From: Amia ocellicauda
Lineage: Eukaryota; Chordata; Actinopteri; Amiiformes; Amiidae
Direction: 5' to 3'
Assembly: GCF_036373705.1 (NCBI RefSeq)
Contig: NW_027102723.1
Coordinates: 80,852 to 144,851, forward strand
Length of the DNA stretch: 64,000 nt
This document shows, piece after piece, positions 43,621-55,233 of the stretch; positions within the stretch are counted from its first letter, which is position 1; each line of letters starts with the position of its first letter. The translations under genes were made by a program, and so were the position numbers. The notes beneath the pieces are model-generated. The model made no database searches and was not told the DNA's origin. It worked only from the letters and a program-made list of their open reading frames with translations.

Positions 43621-45905
43621 CAATCAATCAATCAATCAATCAATCAATTTTTATTTGTATAGCGCCCTTCGCAGGGTAGCCACAGAGTGCTTTACAGACT
43701 GGTAAACATACAACAAACGTACAGCAAAATAAAAAACATAAATACAATAAAATCAAATATAGACCTGTAAACATTTTACATGATCTAGAATAAAGTGAGT
43801 GAACATTTAAGTAAATAAAGCATTTAGGAACGGAGGAGAGAAAAACAAGAAAACTCCTAAGAATGGCATGTAGGAGAAAATGAATCTCTGGGGGTCCACG
43901 GCCTAGGGCCTAGGCCTAATGGTTGCCTCCCCTCCAGGCAGTATACTTATTACAGCAGCAAGGAGATCAGAAAGTTCTTTATCGGTGCTGCTGGCTGTGG
44001 TCTTCCCTGTGGAGGAGGCCTCTCGCTGGCCATCGGGGGTGGAGGGTTTGGACCATCAACAGGCTTTGGGTTGCGATGGCTCATCAAACCTTGGGTGTGG
44101 ATGCCCCGTTGACCCTCCATTGTGAGGTGCTTCTGGGATGGGTTGTGCCTCATCAGACAGGTAGGGAGGTGCCAGTCCCTTTAGTGCTTTACATGTTAAT
44201 AAGAGCACTTTAAAGTCTATCCTGTAGTGCACGGGCAGCCAGTGAAGAGAAGCCAATACTGGAGTGATGTGTTCATGTTTTTATGTTTTTGTTAGGATTC
44301 TTGCAGCAGCATTTTGGACTGAAGTGCACAAATAGCTCTGTTTGTGCTGCCTGACAGAATGGCATTACAGTAGTCCAATCTAGATGTAACAAATGCGTGT
44401 ATCAATTTCTCAGTGTCCTGTAACGAGAGGAATTGTCTTAGTCTAGCAATGTTTCTAAGCTGGAGGAAGGAAGATCTCGACACATTCTGAATGTGTGATT
44501 CAAAAGATAGATTATGATCACAGATGACACCCAGGTTTCATGCCATCCCCTTAGGGGAGAAATTAAAGTTATCATTACTCAGTTTTGTTAGTGAATGATG
44601 AACAGTTCGATTTTTGTCTCCTAAAATTATGACTTCTGTTTTGTCAGAATTAAGCATAAGAATTTTTTTTGTCATCCATGTTTTAATCTCAGACAGACAG
44701 CAGATTCATTTTTCTAGGTCTATGGTGTTGTTAGGATTTACTGACAGATATAATTGTGTGTCGTCTGCGTAACTGTGAAAGTTAATATTATGTCGTCGAA
44801 TGATATCACCTAAAGGGAGCATGTACAATGAAAAAAGTACAGGTCCGAGGACTGAGCCCTGTGGGACTCCGTACTTAACCTCAGTTAAATTTGAGTGGTT
44901 CTCGTTAATCTGTGCATATTGGAGTCTGTTTGACAGATATGATTTAAACCATGAAAGCACATTGCGAGATAGGCCAATACGGTTTTCTAAGCGGTGTATC
45001 AAGATTTTGTGGTCGATTGTGTCAAAAGCCGCACTTAAGTCTAATAAAATAATAACACTGGTGTGCCCTACATTGGAGGACTGAAACACGTCATTCAATA
45101 CTTTTAACAGGGCCGTTTCTGTACTCAGGCCGGAACGGAAGCCTGATTGAAATTCTTCATAAAGGTGATTATCGGTTAAAAAAGCTTGCAGTTGGTTTGC
45201 AACTACTTTCTCTAGAACCTTAGAAAGGAAGGGAAGGTTTGAGATAGGTCGATAGTGTTTAAGTTGGTTAGGGTCGACACTGGGTTTCTTAAGAAGTGGT
45301 TTAATTACAGCTATTTTAAATGATTCAGGAACAGATCCTGAGAATAAAGAGACATTGATAATATTGTGTATTCTGTGAATAATTCATGGCAGAGATTGTT
45401 TTAGCAGTTTAGTGCGTATAGGGTCTAGTGCGCAGGTTGTTGTTTTCATTTTAGTAATTAAGGAGACCAATTCCTGGTGATTTACTACGTTAAACGAGTC
45501 CAAGGTAGGCAGGGGCTGTGAAGGACTGCATGTGTCAGCTATAAAATCTGTGTATGTTTCCTGTTCTATCTGTTTTCTAATGCTGTTAACTTTGCTATTG
45601 AAATGATCCACGAAGTCACTACAGGTGAAATTGGGGGGGATGACCTCTGAAGGCTTTACCTTCTGGTTAGTAAGTGTCGCTATTGTATTAAAAAGAAAAC
45701 GCGGGTTGTTCGTCGAACCACGGTGAGTGTTTTGTTGGTTTTTATTTGTCGTGTCCTTAATGGGGCTACTAAAGCAGTGCTTAGTGTATTGTTGAAATTA
45801 TTTAATAATTCATCTGCAGATCCTTCTTTTGATAAAGCTAGCATTTGGCAAGAGGATAGTGATTTTATAAATAGCAGTGGGATTTAGGCAGCGAGTTTCT
45901 ATGTT
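43621..45905 (-). mobile_element. L2-clade LINE, 5'-truncated
   Basis: The 3' tail is (CAAT)n at 43621-43648 followed by TAGCGCCCTTCGCAGGG. The minus-strand RT at 45098-44706 shows ILLDLSAAFDTIDHKILIHR, YGVPQGSVLGPVLFSLYMLP and NFHSYADDTQLYLSV. The upstream block 45611-45384 and the downstream block 44483-44292 (DYCNAILSGSTN) are in the same order. A long open RT frame survives but other segments are frameshifted, and the endonuclease is absent. Confidence 0.87.
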
Positions 45906-45939
45906 CCTTTCCGTGTGTCTAATTCTACTCCTCCTACAA

Positions 45940-46438
45940 GGCAATCAATCATTACAAATTAAATTTAGCTAAAACAGCAATTCAAAATAATACATTTTAC
46001 AAATTTCAATTTACAATTTACACAAGTACAGTAAGTGACTTCCTACATCCTTGACAGTGAAAGCTAAGTGCTGTCAAGATGTAGGGTCACAGTCAAGGGC
46101 TACGGGAAAGGGAGCAAGGAGTAAAACAATCAAGAACGCGAGAAGCATAATAAAACTGTGAAGTGCTATCTAGCAGGGATAGAGGACTAATATTACAAGT
46201 GCTGTCGGAAGAGATGCGTCTTGAGTAAGTGCCGGAATGAGGTCAAGGACTCTGCTGTTTTGACTTCGGTGGGCAGGTCGTTCCACCATTTAGGTGCCAG
46301 GGATGAGAAGGAGCGGTTCTGGAGGAGGCAGAGTTGGTCTATACAACTGGGTATTTTACTGGAGCAATCTAAGTGAAGTACCTTGCTCAAGGGTACAACA
46401 GCACTGCCCCACCTGGGATTTGAACCCAAAACCCACAA
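45940..46438 (-). mobile_element. L2-clade LINE 3' end (second family)
   Basis: The minus strand encodes the ORF2 C-terminus FSSLAPKWWNDLPTEVKTAE and LLKTHLFRQHL ending at 46193, then about 250 bp of 3' UTR similar to 51850-52140. Confidence 0.83.
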
Positions 46439-47830
46439 TATGAGTCCAGAGCCCTAAGCACTACTCCACAGTGTTGCATTAATCACAGACTGTACCAAGG
46501 CTCCATGTGATTCTTTATTGCACTTATACTGTTATTATTGTTTATTTGATTTAATTTTAATTATTCACTGATTGAGTCATGTTCTCAAATTGTTTGTTTT
46601 CATTGATTGTATTCACTGATTGATTGACTTTTATTGATATTCACTATTATTGAACAGGCAGAAGCTTTGATCCCCGATGCGGCGCACCTGTATCACTGAG
46701 CAGCGGCCGCCTTCCCTCACGGCCACTACACCTGTGGACACTCAGCTGGAGATAAAGGCTGCCCTGCCAGAACAAAGGGGCACGGCGGAGCACCAGCAGG
46801 GACAGTGACTGCGGGACGGGTTACAGAGGAGAGGATATCGGCTGTGAGGGTGCCAGCCGGTAGGCACTAACTCCTCGCAGGGTCGGAGCGGGTCCCTGCA
46901 GATCGGGAGCTGCCTGGAGAAACATTAGCCGCTGGACGCAGTGACTCGACAGCGACAAGAGGATCTAAGGAACTATTACTGGCCAGAGACATTGACTTGG
47001 CTTCTACAAGACTGTATTCCTGGACTTGCCTTCTTGGTTCTGCGGTTTCCAGCTTCTCGGCGATAGACGGCACTTTGGGGCTCCGGACCAGCAGCCGGAG
47101 GGAGAAGCACATAGCGGACGGGTGAGAGGGACGCACTCAATATCCCTGTGAGCTTGTGATCGCAGCACTTGCCAGTGAGCGAGCGTGTCCTCCTCCTGAG
47201 ACTGCTCTTTGTCCTGGATTGGGGCTGCTTGTGCGGACGAGCTGCTCGTTTGTGAGGATCTCTAGCCTGGGACGGAACCGGAGGCCGAGCCGGGTTGGGA
47301 CTGTGTAATTGAGACCATTCTCTCGCCATTCTCCATCGTTTCATACATACGTTTTTTGATTGTGAATATAGGGGGTATTGTCTGGGCTTAGTTTTATTTG
47401 GGAATTTAGTATAGTTTATTATATTTTCAGCTTTTGTATAGGTTTCTGTATTTTTATTTTTGCCCAGGTGATTAAAGGCAATTTTAATTGTAAAAAAAAC
47501 ATCGAGGGAACGGTGCCCTGCTAGTTGCCCCTGTTGTATTGTACATGGTGAATTTTATTTAATGGACTAGAATAAGACCTTTCTTATTTACTGGTGGCGT
47601 CTGTCCTGGGACCTTACCTGCAGGGGGAAATAAGTGAGTGTAACTCAGTTGGGATGGCATAGCGAGACTTCATGCGACCCAGTCAGAGGTGATTCTAGGG
47701 TATGTGGGGGCCCCAGGCAAAATAAATCCTGATGGTGAAGCCAGGGAGAGCATGGTGGGGTTTCCCATTTGCGACACCCCTGGACCCACTGTTCACTGCC
47801 ACTCGTGACAATTTTCAGGTTTTTCTGAAT
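46439..47830. other. GC-rich stretch (46640-47340) then AT-rich DNA, unassigned
   Basis: CpG-containing sequence with open frames on the minus strand but no recognised domain. The run ATTAAAGGCAATTTTAATTG near 47472 and the downstream layout could be part of an LTR element, but no terminal repeats or primer site were found. Confidence 0.35.
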
Positions 47831-48325
47831 GCTTAAACACTAACAGTGATTCTTGAAGTACTATCTCTGAAATAATTAACACTTTTAGGCAATGTATTTA
47901 ACAAGTGAGCAATGGGTTCAATCAAATATGAGCTGTTATACTGTTGCAGGTATAATTGGGATATTTTGAGATGGAAACCGGTAAGTGCTGTAGTCTTACT
48001 GGTACAGTAATATGTACTGTACTTTCATAATGAGAAGGATCTCTCACTACAGTTTCTCAGTCGTTTATACACTGTGACCGAAAGCATGCACAGAGTGATC
48101 CGAGGTTCAAGCTAACATCCCAGAACCACTTCTGCAGGACTATGCACACCTTCACCTTGCTTCAACTCAATTGGTGAGTCCAGTTCACTCATGTTGCAAA
48201 ACATTACTCGCAACTCTCAATGTGTTGGCACAATTGTCATTGAGAAAACACCTGTACCTTTTGTGCAATACATGAGTCATTTGACAAAACTCAAAGTGCT
48301 AATGTACTACAACACACTTCACGTC
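47831..48325. other. Unassigned, probably 5' part of the 48.7-kb transposon
   Basis: Lies between unassigned DNA and the first IS630-like transposase copy. No terminal repeat was identified. Confidence 0.35.
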
Positions 48326-48335
48326 TGCAAACCCA

Positions 48336-48634
48336 TCCATCCATTTTCAAAACACACAATTCCTGTGAGGGTCGCGGGGCAGCCAGAGCCGATCCCGGCA
48401 GTGATAGGGCACAAGGCAGGAATACAACCAGGACAGGATGCCAGGCCATCGCTGGGCAACATATACACAGCAATTTAACATAACCTAAACTGCATGTCTT
48501 TGGACAGTGGGAGGAAACTGCAGAGCCTGGAGAAAACCCACACGGACACGGGGAGAACATGTAAACTCCAAACAGACTAGATCCCATGACCCATGGAGTT
48601 GTGAGGTAGCAGCACTAACCACCGCACCACCCTG
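48336..48634 (-). mobile_element. Retroposed repeat with (GGAT)n tail, TSD TGCAAACCCA
   Basis: 299 bp carrying the widespread fish repeat words CATGTCTTTGGACAGTGGGAG and GGGAGAACATGTAAACTCCA. The 10-bp sequence TGCAAACCCA is present at 48326-48335 and 48635-48644. The CATC run at the left corresponds to a GGAT tail on the minus strand, so it inserted by target-primed reverse transcription. The LINE clade is not assigned. Confidence 0.8.
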
Positions 48635-48728
48635 TGCAAACCCAATTAACCAAATTGTTCACTCAGTTGTCCTCGTTCTCTCAAGTATATAAAAAGGTCA
48701 CACGAGGACTCATGATTGTACAAGAAAA

Positions 48729-49560
48729 ATGGAGCCACAAAGAGCAGAAAGGGGAAGAGGGAGGGGAAGACACAGAGGACGATGAAGGCGACGGAATATA
48801 TTGAATGAAATAAGAGCCACACTGGTTGATAGTGTAATCAACCATGGGATGAGTATGCGAAAAGCTGGGCAGTGAGTGCAGCCCAATTTGAGCCTCTTTA
48901 CTGTGGCTGGAATCATCAGGACATTCAGGACTACGAACCGGTGAGTGGGTATAAATTTACCATGCACAATATTTGGATTTCATATATCAACAAGAGTACT
49001 GCAAGTCTGTACATCACATTGTATTGTTTGCATACAGGGCTGAGAAGACCAGCTGCTGGTGGGAGAAACGAGGCTGAAATAGTCAACATGGTGTTGGCAA
49101 AAAATGCGATTAGACTCAGAGAAATCCAAACGTGTATAATAGAGGACAATGGGATGTTTCAGAACATAGACCATGTTTCAATATCCACTATTGATCGTTT
49201 GCTGAGAAGGCACAGGATGAGCATGAAGCAAATATATCGTGTACCATTTGAGAGGAACTCTGATCGTGTGAAAGAGATGTGCTACTTTTACATGCAAGTG
49301 AGTATGAAACTGTTTCCAGTACTATTGTGCACTTGGAAGAGACAGAGGTCCAGGAAGTGCAGTAATGCACCATGTTCTAATCACTGTTCCTACATGGTCA
49401 GAGAATACTCAAGCTTGATGCCAGCGATGACCACATTGAGTTCATCTATGTGGACGAGGTAGGATTCAAGAGGCAGTGCTGGGGAAGGAACATCATTGGC
49501 CAGCGAGCAGGTCCCTGGCCAAAGGGGTGGAAACATAACCATGTGGGCTGCTATCAGTCA
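48729..49560 (+). pseudogene. IS630/Tc1-like transposase, copy 1, intron-containing, truncated
   Basis: N-terminus MEPQRAERGRGRGRHRGRRR and ATLVDSVINHGMSMRKAGQ (stop follows). A possible intron of about 100 bp (GTGAGTGGG..ACAG) precedes GLRRPAAGGRNEAEIVNMVL and ISTIDRLLRRHRMSMKQIYR. Another possible intron precedes the catalytic block EFIYVDEVGFKRQCWGRNII (first Asp, 49450). It stops at about 49560 without the second and third acidic residues. DDE_3-type transposases of this group move DNA by cut and paste; this copy is dead. Confidence 0.75.
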
Positions 49561-49619
49561 TTGCATTTTTATGCTTGTTATATATAAATACATTGATAAT
49601 TTTTGGGTAGGCAGGATCA

Positions 49620-49927
49620 TCCATGCATCCATCCATTTTCAAAACCACTTAGGGTCGCAGGGAAGCTGGAGCTGATCCTAGCACACATAGGGTGCAAGGC
49701 AGGAACACACCCAGGGCAGGATGCCAGGCCAGCACTGGGCAACACACACATACAGGGCAATTTAGTATGGCCAATTAAGCTAACCCACATGTCGTTGGAC
49801 GGTGGGAGGAAACCCACATGTACCCGGGGAAAACATGCAAACTCCATACAGACAGGCAACCCAAGCTGGGTCTTGAACCTGGGACCCCTAGAGCTGTAAG
49901 GCAACACACCACTGTGCCACGCCTGGC
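49620..49927 (-). mobile_element. Retroposed repeat, second copy, TSD CAGGATCA
   Basis: 308 bp related to 48336-48634 (TGTCGTTGGACGGTGGGAGG, CATGCAAACTCCATACAGAC). The target duplication CAGGATCA is at 49612-49619 and 49928-49935. The (CATCCATC) end is again at the left. Confidence 0.82.
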
Positions 49928-49935
49928 CAGGATCA

Positions 49936-50270
49936 AACATTGTATAATATAAAGTTCTTTACTGTCTGTGTTGATGGATTCTTTTTGTTTTCCTACATGA
50001 ATCTTCCATTTTGAGGAGAGAGTTTTATTTTTCTAAACACAGTGTATTCTTAATGCTCAGTGTGAGAAACAGATATGATGTATGTGTGTGTGATTCTGAC
50101 CCAATTCTTTGATTTTGAGGGCTGTGTATATAGTTTTTAGGCCAGAATTTTCCCCTCTGTGTGTTTAGCAGATGTGACTTTTTATTATGGGCATTGTGTT
50201 AACAGTTTAGGAGTATTGTGGTATAATAGTGTGTATGCAATTGGGAAAAACTATAAAACCATTCAAATGT
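49936..50270. other. Unassigned AT-rich DNA between transposase copies
   Basis: No features recognised. Confidence 0.5.
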
Positions 50271-50275
50271 TTTTA

Positions 50276-51270
50276 GAGGACTGCAAGAAAACCAGTATCT
50301 GGTCGACTGTTCACCCCAGAGCAGGAGACGCACATTGTAAATATAAAATAACTGCATCACACTCAGAGAACTGCAGGACCACATAATGGCAGATAACACA
50401 CATTCCACAACATCAACAGAGTGAGTCTCTCTGCACTCTCTCGTCTACTGAAACTTAATAGAATTGGGATGAAGCAGCTATACAGAGTTCCTTTTGAACA
50501 AAACTCAGACCGTGTAAAACAACTGAGATATGAATATCTGCACGTAAGATATACTATCCTATCATTGGTACTGGATCTGGAAGTGCATGGTGCTACATCA
50601 TATTGACTGATCCCTGTCTTTTCATACTGTGCTACATTGTTTTGTCATGGAGCTAGAAGCAGATTCAGTGCATCGTGAGCTAATATATGTGGACGAGGCA
50701 GGTTTCAACCTTGCAAAAACAAGCGGCCACGGCAGAAATATCATCGGACACCGTGCAATCATCAACATCCCAGGACAATGTGGTGGCAACGTAACAATGT
50801 GTGCGGTCCTTCACCATCATGCAATCCTTGGCCCATACAACACTGCACACATCATCACATTTCTGGACACCCTCCACAAACAGACTAATCCCTAATGACT
50901 GGGTGCCAGAACAGCCCAGGTACGTTATCATCTGGGACAATGTTAGTTTCCACCGGGCTGCTGTGGTCCGCAATTGGTTCACAGGTCACCCACTTTTCAT
51001 CACACTCAATCGCCCCCATAATCTGCGTTCTTGAATCCTATTGAAGAATTCTTCTCTGTATGACGTTGGAAGGTGTATGATCGCCAGCCCCACCAACGCA
51101 TACCCCTTCTACAGGCAATGGAGGAGGCTTGTGGAGACCTCGATCAGGGGTCATGCCAGGCCTGGATATGGCACTCCAAGTGATACTTTCCATGCTGCCT
51201 GGCTCAAGACAACATCGCATGTGATGTGGATGAAGTCTTATGGCCAGACCCACAAAGAAGGTGAGATGTA
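50276..51270 (+). pseudogene. IS630/Tc1-like transposase, copy 2, complete catalytic core but disrupted
   Basis: Begins at a likely splice acceptor (TTTTTAG|AG) with VSGRLFTPEQETHIVNIK, then SALSRLLKLNRIGMKQLYRV. After a likely intron (GTAAGATA..) comes the catalytic region: LIYVDEAGFNLAKTSGHGRN (first Asp), RYVIIWDNVSFHRAAVVRNW (second Asp) and LNPIEEFFS (third acidic residue, about 51036-51060). Frame breaks: TAA near 50368, stop at 50893, frameshift at about 51030, and two stops after FFSV. Related to copy 1 and to 16884-17360. Confidence 0.83.
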
Positions 51271-51402
51271 GACTAATTTTTTCTGTTCTTTTTCCTAGCA
51301 CAAATGTCTTTTCTTCTACTGCATTTTTGTTGTTTGAGGAGTGTTAGAACATTGAGAGAAAGAAAAAAAAACATTCCCCTTATTTGTATTGATAATGGGT
51401 TA

Positions 51403-51741
51403 CAGTGAGGGAAAAAAGTATTTGATTCCCTGCTGATTTTGTACGTTTAAGAGAGTGCTCCCTTTAAGAGAGTGCTCCTAACCTCAGCTCATTACCTGTA
51501 TTAAAGACACCTGGGAGCCAGAAATCTTGCTGATTGATAGGGGATCAAATACTTATTTCCCTCATTAACATGCAAATCAATTTATAACTTTTTGAAATGC
51601 GTTTTTCTGGATTTTTTTGTTGTTATTCTGTCTCTCACTGTTAAAATACACCTACCATTAAAATTATAGACTGATCATTTTTTTGTCAGTGGGCAAACGT
51701 ACAAAATCAGCAGGGGATCAAATACTTTTTTCCCCTCACTG
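51403..51741. mobile_element. Tc1-like MITE, 339 bp, TA TSD
   Basis: Ends CAGTGAGGGAAAAAAGTATT and its inverse, flanked by TA at 51401-51402 and 51742-51743. The interior is the joined terminal regions of the Tc1 element also seen at 14903-15212. An internally deleted derivative with no transposase. Confidence 0.9.
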
Positions 51742-51772
51742 TATGTTCGGAATACACATTATTAGTATTATT

Positions 51773-52545
51773 TTTTTTTCTTGGCAGACGCCCTTATCCA
51801 GGGCGACTTACAAAATAGAAGCGCAATACAAAGTGCAAGAATACAATTCAGTACAAGGCATCAACCATTACAAATTAAAATTTACATTATACAAGGCAAT
51901 TCAAAACATAATACATTTTACAACTTCCAATTTACACAAGTAAATACAATAAGTAAAGTCGTACATCCTGGAAAGTGAAAGCTAAGTGCTGTCAAGATGT
52001 TAGGTCCCAGTCAAGGGCTACGGGAAAGGGAGCAAGGGGGAAATCAATAATACAAGTATTAGTAATACAAGGCAAGAAGCATGGTAAAATGTTGTGAAGT
52101 GCTACCTTACAGGAGAGTAAAGGGACTAATATTACAACTAATATATCCTTCCGGCGCTAACTCAAGACATCTTTTCAGACAGTACTTGTAATATTAGTCC
52201 CTTTAATCCCCGTTAGATAGCACTTCATAGCATTTTGTCATGCTTCTTGGATTATTGATTGATTTTCCTCCTTGCTCCCTTTCCCGTAACCCTTGACTGT
52301 ACCTTACATCTTGACAGCACTTAGCTTTACTTTCCAGGATGTATGTCCGCACTTACTGCACTTAACTGTATAAATTGGAAGTTGTAAAATGTATTATATC
52401 TTGAATTGCTTTGTTTAATGTAAATTTGAATCTGTAATGTTTGATGCCTTGTATTTAACTGTATTCTTGCACTTTGTATTGCACTTATTTTGTAAGTCGC
52501 CCTGGATAAGGGCGTCTGCCAAGAAATAAAAAAAATAATAATAAT
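51773..52545. repeat. Palindrome of two L2 3' ends
   Basis: The left arm (51773-52141) is a minus-oriented L2 3' end beginning CTTGGCAGACGCCCTTATCC. The right arm (52185-52545) is a plus-oriented one ending GGATAAGGGCGTCTGCCAAG. The arms are inverted copies of about 360 bp with a spacer of about 43 bp. Confidence 0.85.
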
Positions 52546-52599
52546 ATTGTGTCGGTATCGGGAGCCAGTGGCGGGAGCGGAGCAGTGGAGTAGTGTGTG

Positions 52600-53990
52600 C
52601 GAGGGAAAGAGATTACCAGGTGAGCCGCAGAGTTCTGGATGAGCTGGAGCAGCGGGTAGTAGTTGCAGGCAGGCCGGCCAGGAGGGAGTTGCAGTAGTCC
52701 AGGCGGGAGAGGACCAGTGACTGGACGAGCAGCTGAGTCAAGAAGTTGGTGCGGAAGGGACGGATTCGGCGTATGTTGCTCAGGAAGAATCTGCAGGTGC
52801 CTGTCAGTGTGGTGATGTGCTGGGTGTAGGAGAGCGCAGGATCAAGGATGACTCCTAGATTTTTAGCGGAAGAAGCAGGAGAAAGTGTGGTGGATTCCAA
52901 GGGGATTGAGATGGGGAGATCAGCAGAAGGTGAGGAAGAGTGGGGGAAAAAGAGGAGATCCGATTTAGAGAGGTTGAGCTTGAGGTGGTGTGACTGCATC
53001 CAGGCGGAGATAGCAGACAAACAGGAAGAGATGCGAGAAGGGATGAGAGGGTAAGAAGAGGGAAAAGACAGGAAGATCTGGGCATCATCTGCATAGAAGT
53101 GGTAGGAGAAACCATGGGATGCGATGAGGGGGCCCAGGGAGCGAGTGTAGAGAGAGAACAGGAGCGGGCCCAGGATGGAGCCTTGGGGTACGTCTATGAG
53201 GAGAGGTTGGGGGGTGGATGAGGAACCTTGCCATGTCACTTGGTAGGTCCAGTCGTTGAGGTAGGAGGAGATCCAGGTGAGAGCAGTTCCAGAGATACCG
53301 AGGTCAGCAAGGTAGGAGAGGAGGATGGAGTGATCGACAGTGTCAAATGCTGCAGAGAGATCAAGGAGGATGAGGACTGAGGAGAGGGAGGCCGCCCGAG
53401 CACACCGGGGGGAGTCAGTGACTGCCAGGAGAGCCGTCTCGGTGGTGATTCTGAGTCTGAGATGTCCAGGGGTGTCACGAAGAGTTGCGAAGGGGAACAG
53501 CCTCTAGACAAGATGAGGTCTAACTGGCAACCTGCACTGTGAGTGGGTGGAGACGAAGAGAGAAGTTAAAGGAGTAAAAGAGAGGAAGAAATCCGGCAGA
53601 GTGGGAGGGTTTGGAGAGGATGGTAGGTGAGGACAGCGAGGGGAGGGAGGAGAGAAGAAAGTCGAGTTCATCCAGGAAGGTGGTGAGTGGACCAGGAGGA
53701 CAGTAGAGAACTAGAAGAAAGAGGTGAGAGGGAATTCAAAGCTGTTGGAGGCGATAGAGGAGAGAGAAGGGGGTGGCACAGAGAAGAGCAGAGAAGGGGA
53801 GATCAGGAGCCCTATTCCCCCCCCACCCAGTAAGACAGGGGGAGTGGGACAGGACAAACACAGAGGATAAGGCAGCAGGGGTGGATGAGTTCTCCGGGGA
53901 AATCCATGTCTCAGTGAGAGCAAGGAAATCCAGAGAGTGGTGGGAGGCGAAGGCGGAGATGAAGTCGGCCTTGTTGGAAGCATACTTTAC
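52600..53990 (-). mobile_element. L2-clade LINE, internally deleted
   Basis: The minus-strand RT at 53239-52613 shows DVPQGSILGPLLFSLYTRSL, SYHFYADDAQIFLSF and SRLDYCNSLLAGLP. The endonuclease C-terminal piece is at 53983-53711 (GGGGIGLLISPSLLF). The block between (53236-53511) is frameshifted. The region is unusually purine-rich on the plus strand. It ends near 52560 without a tail; the neighbouring plus-oriented L2 tail is a separate insertion. Confidence 0.85.
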
Positions 53991-54182
53991 ACATTTGGAT
54001 GCCTGTGTGTATGTGTGTTTACTACATGTATGAATAAACTTTATTGCAAACTGCTATGCCCTGTACATGAAAAAGCAAAAGCCACAAGTGTTTTTCATTT
54101 ATACTATCATTCATGCTTAGTTGGCGCTTTGTGTGCCTATTCAAATAATGGTTTGTGTGTACTGTATTGCATACGCAACCTA
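53991..54182. other. Junction DNA
   Basis: Short AT-rich stretch with AATAAA near 54032. Nothing recognised. Confidence 0.4.
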
Positions 54183-55233
54183 TCGTTATCTTTCAAGTCG
54201 GAAGCACTGCCCAAGGGGGAGGGGTTGCTGTATAACAAAGCTGTCGCAGGGGCAGAGGCAGCGAGCTGATAAGGGAGCCTGCCACGAGGTGCACCGCAAG
54301 TGTGCCTAGGCAACACAACTCCAGACAGTTACCTCAGGGATCCCGTAGGGCCGCACCTGAGCCGTCCAGGAGCGAGGACCATAGTCACGCTCTACCGGGA
54401 GCTGTCTGCTATCAGCATATACAAAGCGGGGCTACAGAGGTTAACTCTTATGCCCTCCACTTACAAGAACAAGGCCGGCTGCTCTACTAGTGCAGCTAGG
54501 AGCGAGGCCGTAATCTACTTGCACAATGTCTGGTGTAGGCAATCAAGCACTTGTGCGGCCTCCGTGCAATATCATGGCAGTGGACCCCTGATCCAATAGG
54601 AGCGGGTCACAGACCCAATGAGAAAAATACAATATAATACATAGCTGGCTAATCAGCAGAGTAGCCGAGCTGAACAATATACAATATAAACATATCGCAT
54701 GACAGGAAGACCTTCATGGATTTTACTGCCGCTGCTAGCACTCCTGCTGTGGAGGAAAAAGCCCTGTGGACAAACAACCAACACAGCAAGCAGTCGGAAT
54801 ATATATAGAACTATATAAATACGACTATTATTTTTTAAAGGGTCTTCTTGTGAACGAAACTGAAACCGAAAGGGGCAGAATTGGGATTAGCTATCAATAA
54901 TAACTAAACACACACCAGACAGAGACTATGTGTAGTGAAAAACGGTGGTGAACAACACTATGAAGTGAGCCAGCTAGCCAGATGAAATACGCAGTTTGAA
55001 TGTTTATTACAAACACAGAGAGCTTACATTCCTGAGTCCAGCGAAGAGGCAAAAGAGGATGAACCTCCGCTGACGTCACATTTTATAGAACAGGAAGTGG
55101 GAAGGGACCTGTTCTGAGTGACGCGCGCAGGTGCCAATGCCAGCTTTGATAGAGTGATGTTTCGATCGGGTTCCTACGGAAGTGCGCAGAAACCCCTCCC
55201 CCTTGGGCAGTGCTTCCGACTTGAAAGATAACA
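54183..55233. repeat. Inverted repeat pair; right part LTR-like on minus strand
   Basis: GTTATCTTTCAAGTCGGAAG at 54184 and its inverse ending at 55232 share about 43 bp. Read on the minus strand from 55233 the sequence begins TGTTATC, has TATAAAA at about 55087, AATAAA near 55005 and reaches CACTACA at about 54932, which looks like a 300-bp LTR. The left copy is plus oriented and lacks these signals. A GC-richer stretch at 54240-54600 has an open plus-strand frame (54300-54599) with no recognised domain. Confidence 0.5.

Noticed and set aside
54183-55233. Firm call of a DNA transposon with terminal inverted repeats
   Set aside because: No target duplication, and the right half reads as an LTR-like promoter. 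Kept only as a possible inverted pair.
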